Source of the DNA: Mesostigma viride
Taxonomy: Eukaryota > Streptophyta > Mesostigmatophyceae > Mesostigmatales > Mesostigmataceae
Reading direction: 5' to 3'
DNA: 20,453 nucleotides
Assembly (NCBI GenBank): GCA_009746045.1
Contig: RPFO01001574.1
Location: 1 to 20,453 of the forward strand
Part shown: positions 9,379 through 18,253 of the stretch, in pieces
How the letters are laid out: every line of letters begins with the position of its first letter
Position numbering within the stretch: position 1 is the first letter of the stretch
Program-made: the position numbers and the translations under genes
The notes under the pieces: generated by a model
Told to the model about the DNA's origin: nothing
The model's database searches: none
The model's input: the letters and a program-made list of their open reading frames with translations, nothing else

Positions 9379-11787
9379 GGGAGAGAGGCGCATCGGAGGG
9401 TTGCCCTGATCGGAGGGGGGCTGAATGCAGAAGACGAGGCCGTTTCCAAAAAGTCGAGGGGGACGGCGCTGCTGGAAGTGCACAACTATTTCAAGACGCA
9501 CATGGAGGAATCCTGGGATAAGCCGGAGGTGCCCCTTCAGGACCAGAAAGAAATATGGAATTTGATTCATGGGGTTTCAAGCAGCACTGAGAAGGCAAGG
9601 AAGGACGGGGAGGGGGAGGAGGGTGGTGAGGAGCGGGTTGGAGGGCGATTGAACGAGGGTGGTTTGTCCGAATCGGAGAAAACCCAAGTCTACGACTTCA
9701 TCTCGGCTGTGAAGGATGAAACGGTCGCTCCGAACGACGACAGTAGATGTGGAATGCCGATTGAGGACAAGGTGGCCAAGGAGCTTGCAGAGTTTCTGGA
9801 CATCGTGGCAGCGGACAAGCTGGACGGGGAGGGAAGGGTGATGAGGAAGGGGGGGGGATCAAACAGGAAGGGTGGAGGAGTCTAGCCCGCTTTCGATTCT
9901 GGCCGTCTATCATGGCAACCGTGAAGGCCAAACACGTTCCTCCTCAGTGCTTGTATGACCTGACATACATGGCCAAGATCTTCTGCGAGGTGATTGTCCA
10001 GCTTTTCCTGATCTACAACCGCGATTTGGGGAAATACCCCGAACCACGCCACCTCGGCTGGTTGCCGATGCAGCCTTCGGAAGCCGACAGCGCCCTTGAG
10101 AGGGTGGCCGATACGGTCGCTGTAGCTGCCAAGAGACTAAGGGCGGTTATCAGGCCAACGGGGAGGGACGATTCCACCTTCCCACTTGCACTGCTGGAGA
10201 GGACGAATTTTTGGACGACCCACAAGGAGGAAACGAAATGGTGGGTCCTGATTGCGCCCGAACCCCCAACCGAACAGGCTGTGGTGCCCCAACCCGTACA
10301 GCCTGTGGCGGGGGCTGTGGCGGTGACGGGGGCTGTGCCGGAGGAAGGCCAAGCCGAACATGCGGAGGCAGAGGACGTCCAGTCGGGTCGCCAAAAAAAG
10401 GTGGGGGAGAAGCGGGAACCCCCGCGGAAGTTTGGGTCGGAGGAGCTGGCATCCGAAATCGAGCAGCAGGGCCCGTGGATTTCTAAGAAAGTTTACGGGT
10501 CTGACGGGGACACGACCTGTGAGTTCATGATGAAGACTTTCGCGTGGGAGAAAAGCGATGGGCCGACACGGTTGGCTCAAGTGGTACTTAATGCAATGGA
10601 GGGGTTCGAATTTGTTGTGAAGAGGAAGGGGGGGTGAACCAGCCGGATATCAAGAATGGGATATGGCTGCTGAATTTGGAACACCACGCGAAGCTGTGGA
10701 ATGATGAGGAATTGTTGAAGGGTCGAACGGGTGCGTGGGTGGAGAAAAGGGACTGGAAGGCGGCGAAGGATTGTGGAGATTTCAATGGTGTGAAGGACGC
10801 CTGGTCGTCGTACCTAGGCGATTTTACGGGATTCTTCAACCCACCCGTGATCTTCATTGGGTCAAAGGAGCAGGTGGATGGGTTTAAGGTCCTTCTGAAG
10901 GTACTTGGGAAGCGGCCTGAGGGGGAGGATATTTCCAATCCCAACGGCCGTTCGGGCAAGGAAATTGCGGGTGCAGCCCAGAAGCGTCCGCTGGAGACGG
11001 CAGGCGCTGGCACCAAAAAGAAACGCCGGAAGCGCGCCGCCTCGGAGACCCCCTCGGCCGAAGACGTCTCAATGGGGGATGATGAGGATGTCGGGTCACA
11101 TGGGGGTGATGATGGGGAGGAGGTTGGTGATGATGGTGCCGGCGATGATGAGGGGGGCGGGAATGAGGGTGGTGATAAGGGGGGCGGGTCGAAGGACGGA
11201 GAGGGGGGGGTTCGAAGGGCGGAGAGGGGGGCGGGTCGAAGGGCGGAGAGGGGGGGGGTCGAAGGACGGAGAGGGGGGCGGGTCGAAGGGCGGAGAGGGG
11301 GGGGTCGAAGGGCGGAGAGGGGGGCGGGTCGAAGGACGGAGAGGGGGCGGGTCGAAGGGCGGAGAGGGGGGGGTCGAAGGACGGAGAGGGGGGCGGAGAG
11401 AAGGGCGGAGAGGGGAGGGGGTCGAAGGGCGGAGAGGGGGGCGGGTCGAAGGGCGGAGAGGGGGCGGGTCAAAGGGTGGAGAGGGGGGCGGGTCAAAGGG
11501 CGGAGAGGGGGGCGGGTCCAAGGGCGGAGAGGGGGGGGAGAGAAGGGTGGAGAGGGGGGCGGGTCAACCGGCGCATCGGGGGAAGGGGGGAAGGGCGGAG
11601 AGGGGGGCGGGTCGACCGGCGCATCGGGGGAAGGGGGGAAGGAGGGGGGGGAGGGGAGGGAGGCTCGAAGGGGAATTCGGGGGCGTCGGGGGGGGGATGT
11701 TGGGGCGTGCCGTCGACTACTGCAAAAAGCTCCTTTCGCCTGGCGGGCACGTTCGATCAAGAGCAACGGCTAGTCATCTGTCAAAGG
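9379..11787 (+). CDS. Exon C: large exon with homopolymer frame breaks and Gly-rich repeats
   Basis: The exon begins in phase 0 after TGCATGCAG and ends at AAAGG|GTAAGT in phase 1. Raw translation breaks into open segments, joined at G9 (9849-9857) and G7 (10628-10634), across the 24-bp repeats, and at G8 (11644-11651) and G9 (11689-11696 plus the preceding G). Every break is repaired by adding one G (two in two repeat units). Reading through gives about 807 codons. In order these are a charged Glu/Gly segment, a globular part (KHVPPQCLYDLTYMAKIF; TNFWTTHKEETKWWVLIAPE), a second globular part (NGIWLLNLEHHAKLW; GFFNPPVIFIGSKEQVDGF), a basic nuclear-localisation-like KKKRRKRAASE, an acidic Asp/Glu/Gly stretch and the GGGSKGGE repeats. 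I do not recognise the family. Confidence 0.55.
11184..11640 (+). repeat. 24-bp coding minisatellite (Gly-Gly-Gly-Ser-Lys-Gly-Gly-Glu)n
   Basis: About 17 imperfect 24-bp units, canonical form GGGGGCGGGTCG followed by AAGGGCGGAGAG, which encode GGGSKGGE or GGGSKDGE. At least seven units are 1 or 2 bp short, always within the G run; the shortfall I counted sums to 9 bp, so the original frame is regained after the array. The 3' end carries two longer units with STGASGEGGK. The stretch is extremely purine-rich on the plus strand, and G-rich enough to form G-quadruplex structures. Confidence 0.85.
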
Positions 11788-11906
11788 GTAAGTTAATCTG
11801 AGTGAATATGGTCGGTTAAATTATGATGTTTGCATATTCCCAAGTTTGATTTGCGATTGTAATGATAACTAATTGCGCCGCTCGTCATTGCTTGTCTCAC
11901 ACACAG
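11788..11906 (+). other. Intron 3 (119 bp)
   Basis: A strong donor, AGG|GTAAGT, and a pyrimidine-rich acceptor ending CTCACACACAG at 11906 enclose a short AT-rich intron, in clear contrast with the GC-rich exons. The phase is 1 on both sides: the split codon G|GT joins a frame ending ...HLSK to one starting DESEEEPPK. Confidence 0.7.
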
Positions 11907-12723
11907 GTGACGAGTCTGAAGAGGAGCCGCCAAAGGATGACGCGCATGGCGGCCCACCCAAAGGGTTTGAGGAAGATTCGGAAGAATCGGAAGAATCGGA
12001 ACCTGAGGAAGCGCCACAAAGACGTGTCACAGTTACCGCAACCCAGCCCAAGCCACTAGACAAGAAAGTGCCACCACCAAGTTGGCAGCCGTGGATGGAG
12101 AATCTGGAAGGTGTGGGGGGGGGAAACGGGTCGTGCCCCGCTCGCCTGTTGGATGTCCGGTTTCGGTATTGTGCAAGCACGGCGGTGAATTTTGCCAGTA
12201 TCGGAAGAACCAATCCCAGCGCCTTGATACGTTGTGGAAGCCCACGTGGGCTGCTGATTCGGTGGCTAAACTCAATGCAGACCCAATGAAGCTGGCACAC
12301 ATGCCTGATTTCCACGTCGACACGTTCCTGGTGCATGGAGTCGTTCGAAAGGTGGATAAAACGGGCGTGTGGTACGTTAAATTTTGGGCAGAAGGGTGTG
12401 ACGAAAAGGGAATCTGGATTAATGGGGAGCAGGGGACGATGCCCAACATAATTTTCAAGGTACAACAAGACGAGATGCGGAACTGTTTCAAGCCACCTGA
12501 GGGAACGTATTTGGAGTGGTGGATGGACAAGGGGTTCCTGGCGACCAGATCTTCCCCAGCGACCAGATCTTCCCCACGACTCCAAGAGAAGGGGGGAGAC
12601 CAAGCCGCAGGGCAGGGCAAACGAAAACCTCAAGGGAAGGCTGGCGCAGATGTGCGGGAGGGGGGTGTAAAGAAGCCCAGCGGACGGGCACCTGTAAAGA
12701 AACGCCTGTTAGTAGGTAGTTAG
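11907..12723 (+). CDS. Exon D: terminal exon of the unrecognised gene
   Basis: After the acceptor the frame reads an acidic segment (DESEEEPPKDD, then EEDSEESEESEPEE) and a Pro/Lys linker. At the G9 run 12115-12123 the sense moves to the next frame; one added G restores it. What follows looks globular: a Cys/His-containing segment (CPVSVLCKHGGEFC), then WKPTWAADSVAKL, HVDTFLVHGVVRKVDKTGVW, and GEQGTMPNIIF. The tail is basic and low-complexity (KPSGRAPVKKRLL) and ends at TAG 12721-12723. I recognise no family. An acidic tract followed by a basic tail is common in chromatin- or RNA-associated proteins, but that is only an inference. From the two splice-compatible ends, this exon contributes about 272 residues. 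Confidence 0.6.
12541..12576 (+). repeat. In-frame 18-bp tandem duplication in exon D
   Basis: GCGACCAGATCTTCCCCA occurs twice in tandem and encodes ATRSSP twice. The length is a multiple of three and the frame is kept, as expected under selection for coding. Confidence 0.9.
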
Positions 12724-13000
12724 ATAGCTTGATCTGAACTCGTGTACATTTGTAAACATCGATCTGTACATCTGTCTCCAGAGCATTCACTTGAATATTC
12801 AAAGTTCAAGTGGGAATTACTGGTTGGGTTGTGCACAGGCTTGTGCACAATTTTGGCAATAATTATAATTCGTTCTATAAATAGAACTAGCGGGGTCGTG
12901 GAGAGGGTTGTGCAATTGTAAATAATCTACAACTTGTCTCACTTGCTTACCCTCCGAGTGCATGACACTATGACAAAAACAGCCAATTTTACCCCGACTT
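12724..13000. other. 3' flank of the gene, no gene seen
   Basis: AT-richer sequence follows the stop codon. It probably contains the 3' UTR and polyadenylation region. Candidate signals are TTTGTAAAC near 12749 and TTGTAAATAATC near 12916, but I cannot decide between them. I see no open frame, tRNA or repeat of note. Confidence 0.4.
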
Positions 13001-13050
13001 GAATAAATTTTAATAAATGTTAATAAATTTTAATAAATTTTAATAAATTT
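13001..13050. repeat. 10-bp AT-rich tandem repeat (TAATAAATTT)5
   Basis: Five tandem units of 10 bp with one G variant at each of the first and second units. Each unit contains AATAAA, so on the plus strand this is a cluster of canonical polyadenylation hexamers about 280 bp after the stop codon of the upstream gene. Confidence 0.9.
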
Positions 13051-13220
13051 AAGCAATCTAGTAATGAAAAGTGCACGCGGAAAGCGCACTAGTGACCAAA
13101 TTGCATGAAATGGTAATGATTTCATGTGGAAACGCATTCACAATGAGCATCAATTGTCATGTATTTGTTGAAATGGCGTCTCCTCAAGTAATAAAATTTG
13201 GCATGGGTATTGTAGATTGA
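13051..13220. other. AT-rich spacer between gene and truncated retroelement
   Basis: I see nothing coding here. A short imperfect inverted repeat (CATGAAATGGTAATGATTTCATG, near 13103) can form a hairpin. Confidence 0.4.
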
Positions 13221-13224
13221 TTGT

Positions 13225-13408
13225 GGGCCCCCCCCATCGGATCAGGTAACGTCTTGGGGACGGCTTGCGAGCCCGTGTTCCTGGACTTCATGATCTGAGT
13301 GGCACGAGGGGCACTGGCGCACATATGTCTCAATATACTCCTTCATCCCTGGCCAGTAGAAATGTTTGCGGGCCCGAGGATAAAGACGGTGGCTTCCTTG
13401 ATGTCCGC
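13225..13408 (-). pseudogene. Integrase zinc-binding (HHCC) remnant, frameshifted and truncated
   Basis: Just after the pol stop, a shifted frame reads GGHQGSHRLYPRARKHFYW, then YIETYVRQCPSCH. With the HELHDSLL end of pol this gives the His...His...Cys-X2-Cys pattern of retroelement integrase N-terminal domains. A second frame change follows near the CPSC motif, where another frame reads QIMKSRNTGSQAVPKTLPDP. Similarity fades near the C8 run at 13228-13235. No DDE catalytic core follows. Whether the first break is a real mutation or a sequence error cannot be decided here. Confidence 0.65.
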
Positions 13409-16312
13409 CTATAGGAGCGAATCGTGGAGCTCGTGAAGCAAGGCGGCTCTACAAAGCTCCGGGACATACAGCCGCCATTCCTCCGGCTGGATACTCACGA
13501 ACAGGCGTCCATCCTGGAACTTGCAAGGGTAGGCACCCATCTGCTGGGGATGCGCCCGAATGGCTACAAGCGCCGCTTCCTCCGTGACCGTGAAACGACT
13601 GATCATCGTCTCCAGGTCCGACGTGACTGTGAACGCGTCCGCGGCCGGTTCTGTCTCCGCACTCGCCTGGTTGACGAATTCAGAGAAGACTGTGGGAGGG
13701 CCGATCGGCTGAAGCTGAAAAATTCCCTGGGGCGGCACCACGTGGCTAAGGGGCATGCGCATATGCGATCCCTCCCCCTCCCCGGGGGCATCCACGTCCT
13801 CGTGGGCATTCGTCTCCTCCAAGAGAGGTGACAAGTCATCGCTGGTGGTGTGTCCCAGATGAAACAGGTGGCGGGCCCGGGGAGACCGTGGCTCCGCGCC
13901 GTAGGCGGTCCCCGGGGCGGCCACTGGTACGCAAGTGGTATGAAGCACATCCATGTCCTCGTAGAACCAATAGTCCGCCCTTCGCGAAAGGGCGTCTGGC
14001 ACCACGTTGTCCGCGCCTTTGACGTATTGGATCTTGAATGGCGCAAACTGTGACAAGTACTCCATCCACCGCGCTTGGCGTGGCGTCAGGTTGGGCTGCA
14101 CCAGGAGGTGGGTGAGCGGCCGGTGGTCGGTGTGGATCACCAGGCGGTGGGGGTCGAGATCCCCCTGCTCACTAAGGGCCACCGAAAACTGGGCCCCCAG
14201 AAGATGGTGACGCCACGTATGGCAGCTGTAGACTACTGCCAGAAGCTCCTGCTGGTGCACTGGATAATTCCGCTCCGCCGGAATCATTGTGCGTGAGATA
14301 TACTCGATGGGCTGAAGACCCTTGCCTTGGTCCTGCAAGAGGACGCCCCCGATGGCCACCTTGCTGGCGTCCGTAGCCACAACGAAAGGAAGGGCCGGGT
14401 CCGGCAGGATAAGGACTGGTGCTGTGGTGAGGTGGCGCTTAAGCGCCTCAAAAGCCTGTTGGCACTGCTCAGCCCAAAGGAACGGGGTACCCTTCTTGAG
14501 AAGAGCGTTGATCGGGGCAGCGATGGTGGCAAACCGCGGAATGAACCGTCGGTAGTAAGAGGCCAATCCCAGGAAGCTGCGCACCCCTTTCACGTCCGTA
14601 GGGACAGGCCATTGCTGGACAGACTCGATCTTCTCAGGGTCGGTCGCGATGCCGTCCGCGGATAAGGAATGGCCCAGAAACGGCACGCAGCGGCCGGCTC
14701 GCACCTTGGCTTTCCGCGCCGAAAGGTGCTCATCCTCCATGATCTGAAGCACGGCGTCCACATCCTCTAGGTGCTCCTCGAAAGTCTTGGAGTAAACAAG
14801 GATGTCGTCCAGATACGCCAGCGCACACGTGCGCTTGTAGGTCCAGGGCGGGCGCGCCCCCTTCTGCGGGTCCGCCAGGTCCTGGGAGACCTGCGGCAAG
14901 TGGGCGGTGCCCATCACCGGACGGAGGATGTCATTCATCAGCATCTGGAAGGACGCCGGCGAATTGCACAGCCCCATTGCCGCCACCCGGAACTGATAGT
15001 GACCGAAGGGCGTAGCGAACGCAGTCTTGTGGCAGTCTTCTGGCGCGATGCGCAGCTGCCAAAACCCGTCCGCACAGTCGATGACGGTGAAACACGTGGC
15101 CCCCTGGACACGGTTGAAGATGTCGTCGATCCGCGGTAGAGGATACCGGGACTTGACGGTGATGGCGTTCAGCTTCCGGTAATCCGTCACCAGACGCCAC
15201 TTGCCTCCTGGCTTGGGAACGAGCAGCACGCCCGCTGAGAAGGGGCTGTTGCTGGGTTCAATGAGCCCCGCGTCGAGCAGTGAAATGAGGATCTTCTTGA
15301 GCTCCACCAGCTCGACTGGGCCCATGCGGTACATGGGAGACACGGTAGGACCGGAACCCTCCTGGAGCTGGACACGGTGCAACACCGATCGATTGGGAGG
15401 GAACTGGGGGGTGCGATCCGCAAAAAGGGTAGTGCGCTTCTCCAGGACGGCATTGAACCGCGCCAGCTCATCCGGTGTGAATCCGGCACCAATCTCGTTA
15501 AGCAGAGCCTGAGTGCTATCCAGGTCTATGCGATACATCGCGTACTCCTTGCCCTTCCGGAGCTGGCGCGCCAGCGTCTTGCTACTCATCAGGATCTGGG
15601 ACGCTGGTCGAGGCCCGTCCGCCGAGCGCTCGTGTGTAATGTTATGGACCTCCGCGGCCTGTGCCCTATACTCGCTGTCAGGGCACCAGAATGAACCATC
15701 AGGAAACCAAACTACCCGCCGGCGCACACTGATGTCCACATCCTGCTTGTCCAGCCAGTCCACTCCAATGATGATGTCGGCAGCGCCCAGCGGCGCAATA
15801 GTCGCCACCAGGTCCACCGGCGTGCCCTGCAGCACACCCTTGATGTCTGCTAGGCCCGGCGATAGGTGTCGCCGACCGTCTGAGTAGGTGACATAGACTG
15901 CCGTGGTGTGAGGCCGGGGTACCAGGCCCAGCCGACGCACCAGGGCCTCGTTGATGAAGGACGTGGAGGCGCCGGTGTCGACCAGGAACTTCACGTCCAT
16001 GATCGTTTTCTCCTTCAAATACGGATCAAGGACGGTGGGAGGGACCAATAACCCTCCGCTGAAAAGAAACAGATGCCGCGAATCTCCTTGAGAAGCACGC
16101 GCCGCCGGTTGGGAGGACGCGTCTGCGGCCACGTTATTGACGTCTACTTCTACTCTAGTTGACTCCGCGTCTGGGCTACCATCTGATTTTTCTATCCTAT
16201 CCCCTACCCCGGGACCCAAGCCCATGGGCAGGGCTACTACTCCCGAGGAGCGGTGGGACGGGAGGCCGCCTCGCTCGACCACCCGCCCTCTTCCCCCCCC
16301 TCCTCCTCTTCG
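13409..16312 (-). CDS. pol: Pol polyprotein: protease, reverse transcriptase, RNase H
   Basis: The frame is open from 16312 (just after an in-frame TGA) down to 13409; the first 10 codons have no ATG, consistent with expression by frameshift from gag. Numbering from the GTG codon at 16282, protease has DTGAS at 102-106 and a GVDWL flap-side motif at 173-177. Reverse transcriptase has catalytic Asp402 in FTVID, and YLDD at 490-493. RNase H has TDAS near 637, QQELLA near 677 and TDHRPL near 718, and ends at DALSRR. A low-complexity acidic linker follows, then the start of the integrase region (HELHDSLL), then TAG. Integrase is therefore missing from this ORF. Catalytic residues are intact. There is an extra segment of roughly 25 residues between the LMND motif and YLDD. 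Confidence 0.9.
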   Translation of the reverse strand, partial: RRGGGGGRGRVVERGGLPSHRSSGVVALPMGLGPGVGDRIEKSDGSPDAESTRVEVDVNNVAADASSQPAARASQGDSRHLFLFSGGLLVPPTVLDPYLKEKTIMDVKFLVDTGASTSFINEALVRRLGLVPRPHTTAVYVTYSDGRRHLSPGLADIKGVLQGTPVDLVATIAPLGAADIIIGVDWLDKQDVDISVRRRVVWFPDGSFWCPDSEYRAQAAEVHNITHERSADGPRPASQILMSSKTLARQLRKGKEYAMYRIDLDSTQALLNEIGAGFTPDELARFNAVLEKRTTLFADRTPQFPPNRSVLHRVQLQEGSGPTVSPMYRMGPVELVELKKILISLLDAGLIEPSNSPFSAGVLLVPKPGGKWRLVTDYRKLNAITVKSRYPLPRIDDIFNRVQGATCFTVIDCADGFWQLRIAPEDCHKTAFATPFGHYQFRVAAMGLCNSPASFQMLMNDILRPVMGTAHLPQVSQDLADPQKGARPPWTYKRTCALAYLDDILVYSKTFEEHLEDVDAVLQIMEDEHLSARKAKVRAGRCVPFLGHSLSADGIATDPEKIESVQQWPVPTDVKGVRSFLGLASYYRRFIPRFATIAAPINALLKKGTPFLWAEQCQQAFEALKRHLTTAPVLILPDPALPFVVATDASKVAIGGVLLQDQGKGLQPIEYISRTMIPAERNYPVHQQELLAVVYSCHTWRHHLLGAQFSVALSEQGDLDPHRLVIHTDHRPLTHLLVQPNLTPRQARWMEYLSQFAPFKIQYVKGADNVVPDALSRRADYWFYEDMDVLHTTCVPVAAPGTAYGAEPRSPRARHLFHLGHTTSDDLSPLLEETNAHEDVDAPGEGEGSHMRMPLSHVVPPQGIFQLQPIGPPTVFSEFVNQASAETEPAADAFTVTSDLETMISRFTVTEEAALVAIRAHPQQMGAYPCKFQDGRLFVSIQPEEWRLYVPELCRAALLHELHDSLL
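16293..16300 (-). promoter_or_regulatory. Candidate -1 ribosomal frameshift site (G8) in the gag-pol overlap
   Basis: In the 76-bp gag/pol overlap the minus strand reads GAG GGG GGG GAA in the gag frame. It therefore contains the heptamer G-GGG-GGG in the X XXY YYZ phase used for -1 slippage. Pol is exactly in the -1 frame. A caveat is that one missing G in this run would equally explain the frame difference. Confidence 0.4.
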
Positions 16313-18105
16313 TCAGCCCCCCCCTCCTCGTCGTCGTACTCGTAGCCAGCCACTGCCTGCGTTTGGCCTGAAGAGGAGGTCTGTCGCCGCGCCTCAATCT
16401 CGTTGACCGCACGCAACACACCCTTGGTAGAGCTGGTCGCGGGTGGTCGCGGCTGCTGGTACTGCGTCGGGGCCTGTCTGGCGTGCTGCAGGCGAGCCGC
16501 ACGCTCACCCGCGTTGCGGGGTCGATCCCGAGGACCGGAGGAGTCGGGGCGGCTGCCGAAGGCCGGCCCGGAGAAACGAACACTGGGTGTCCCTTCTCCT
16601 GTCCCACGACTGGCGTTCTTGCCCCGGAGCTTGGGGCAGTCGCGCTTGAGGTGCCCCACCTCGCTGCACATGAAGCAGCGCGCCTTGCTAGCGTCGATCG
16701 CGTTGACGCCAGGATCAGTGTAGCCCTCGTCAGGGTCGTCGAGGTACTCGTCCTCGTCCTCGCCGGCGAAATCAGTGGAGTAGATCTGGTTCACCCGTCG
16801 CGGGGGAGCAGGTCTGAAGAAGCGGCGCACTGATGGGGCACGCCCGCGAGCCACGACGTCGGCCACCTGTAGGAGATACCTCTGGATATTCAAGATGTCC
16901 CACTCTTCCCAAGGGACGTCAGCATAGTGCTTGAATACCTCATCCTGCAGCTCAGGACAGAGTGCCTCGATGAACCTGCTCTTGTACTCGTACCAGGTCA
17001 TGTCAGCCAGGTAGGCGGCGCTGGACTCGAACTTAGACAGAAACTCGCGATATGGGGTGGTCCCCTGGCGCAGCTTGCTGAAGGCCATCCGCTCGTGGAG
17101 TGTAGCATCTGGGGGCACCAGCTTGCGACGCACGCGGTCCATCAGTTCCGCCAAGGTTTGCGGGTATGACTGGGACGCGATGCTCTCACAGTTCAGGATG
17201 CTTATCACCGAGGGGTCCATACAGGAGTTAATCACCAGATCAATCAGATCGCTGGTGGCCAGCTGCCAGTTGTGATGATTGCGCCAGATGGTATACTGTC
17301 GTCGCCACATGCGTCCCCATTCCTCTACCTCGCGCGGTTTCATGTCCGCGTGCAGCTTGGGTACATTCTTGAAATTGGGCATCGGTGGGGCCTTTACTGC
17401 GGCGGTGACAGGCCCACCGACGTCTACGTGGGGGATATCGCCGAAGTCGGGGGGCTGCGACCGGGGGAAAGGGCTGGATCTGGGCGGCGTACCATGAGTC
17501 CGCCGCACCTGGACGGATGAGGGGTGTTCGTACCCCGGGTCATCCAAGGCCACCCTGCTGAAGCTGAAGTTGCCAGCAGGCGCAGGCGAGGGGACCGCGC
17601 TTTGGTCAAGCACCCGTGGGCGCTGCGGTTGAGAAGCCGGGCGCTGGACTGGCGTGTGAGTCTCCTCGTCTCTGGTGGTGACACTGCTCCTGGTCTCCCC
17701 TGGGCTGGTCCGAGGTCTATGAGTACCAGCAGGCGGGCCCTGCGTGACAGTTCCCTCGTCCGTCTCGTTAGTCCCTTCCAGGTCATCGAACTCGCCATCT
17801 GCCCCTGGGGCCTCCCCTTCCTCGTCCGAATACCATAGCGCCGTGGGTAACAGGGACGTGCTGCCGAAGGACACTCTGCGTCTGCCCCGGTGTGGGGGCC
17901 CCGGTGGAGGTCCCTGGGGCCGCCCCCGACCTGCCCAAGGATGCGTTGGCCGCCCGGTGACTGGCTGCTGACGGCGGTAGTGCAGGGTATCTCCATTCTC
18001 GTCTCCCTGCTGCTCTGGATCCGTTGGTAGCCATTGTGGTCTCGTCTGGGGTTGTTGCTGCTGCGTCCGGGGTTGCTGCTGTTGCCACTGCTGCTGTGGT
18101 AACCG

Positions 18106-18154
18106 TTGCTGCTGCTGATGCTGCTGCTGCTGTTGCTGCTGCTGCGGTTGCTGC

Positions 18155-18186
<32 letters not shown>

Positions 18187-18253
18187 TTGCTGCTGCTGCT
18201 GTTGCTGCTGCTGCTGTGCTGCTGCTGCCGTTGCTGCTGCTGCGAGTACTCTT
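18106..18253 (-). repeat. CAG/CAA trinucleotide tract (Gag polyQ)
   Basis: About 145 bp of CTG/TTG on the plus strand (CAG/CAA on the coding minus strand) would encode a long polyglutamine run in Gag. The regular triplet is broken once, at CTGCTGTGCTGCTG around 18211-18221, where one base is missing. This moves the frame to polySer/Asn. CAA interruptions are regularly spaced among the CAGs. Confidence 0.9.

Noticed and set aside
10588-11766. Minus-strand Pro/Ser/Arg-rich open frame opposite exon C
   Set aside because: It is the mirror of the G-rich coding repeat and the adjacent GC-rich exon. Its low-complexity content follows from the plus strand, and the splice-phase logic supports the plus strand.
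13424-15887. Several plus-strand open frames of 60-135 codons across pol
   Set aside because: They lie opposite a well-supported pol reading frame with conserved protease, RT and RNase H motifs, and they show no recognisable domain.
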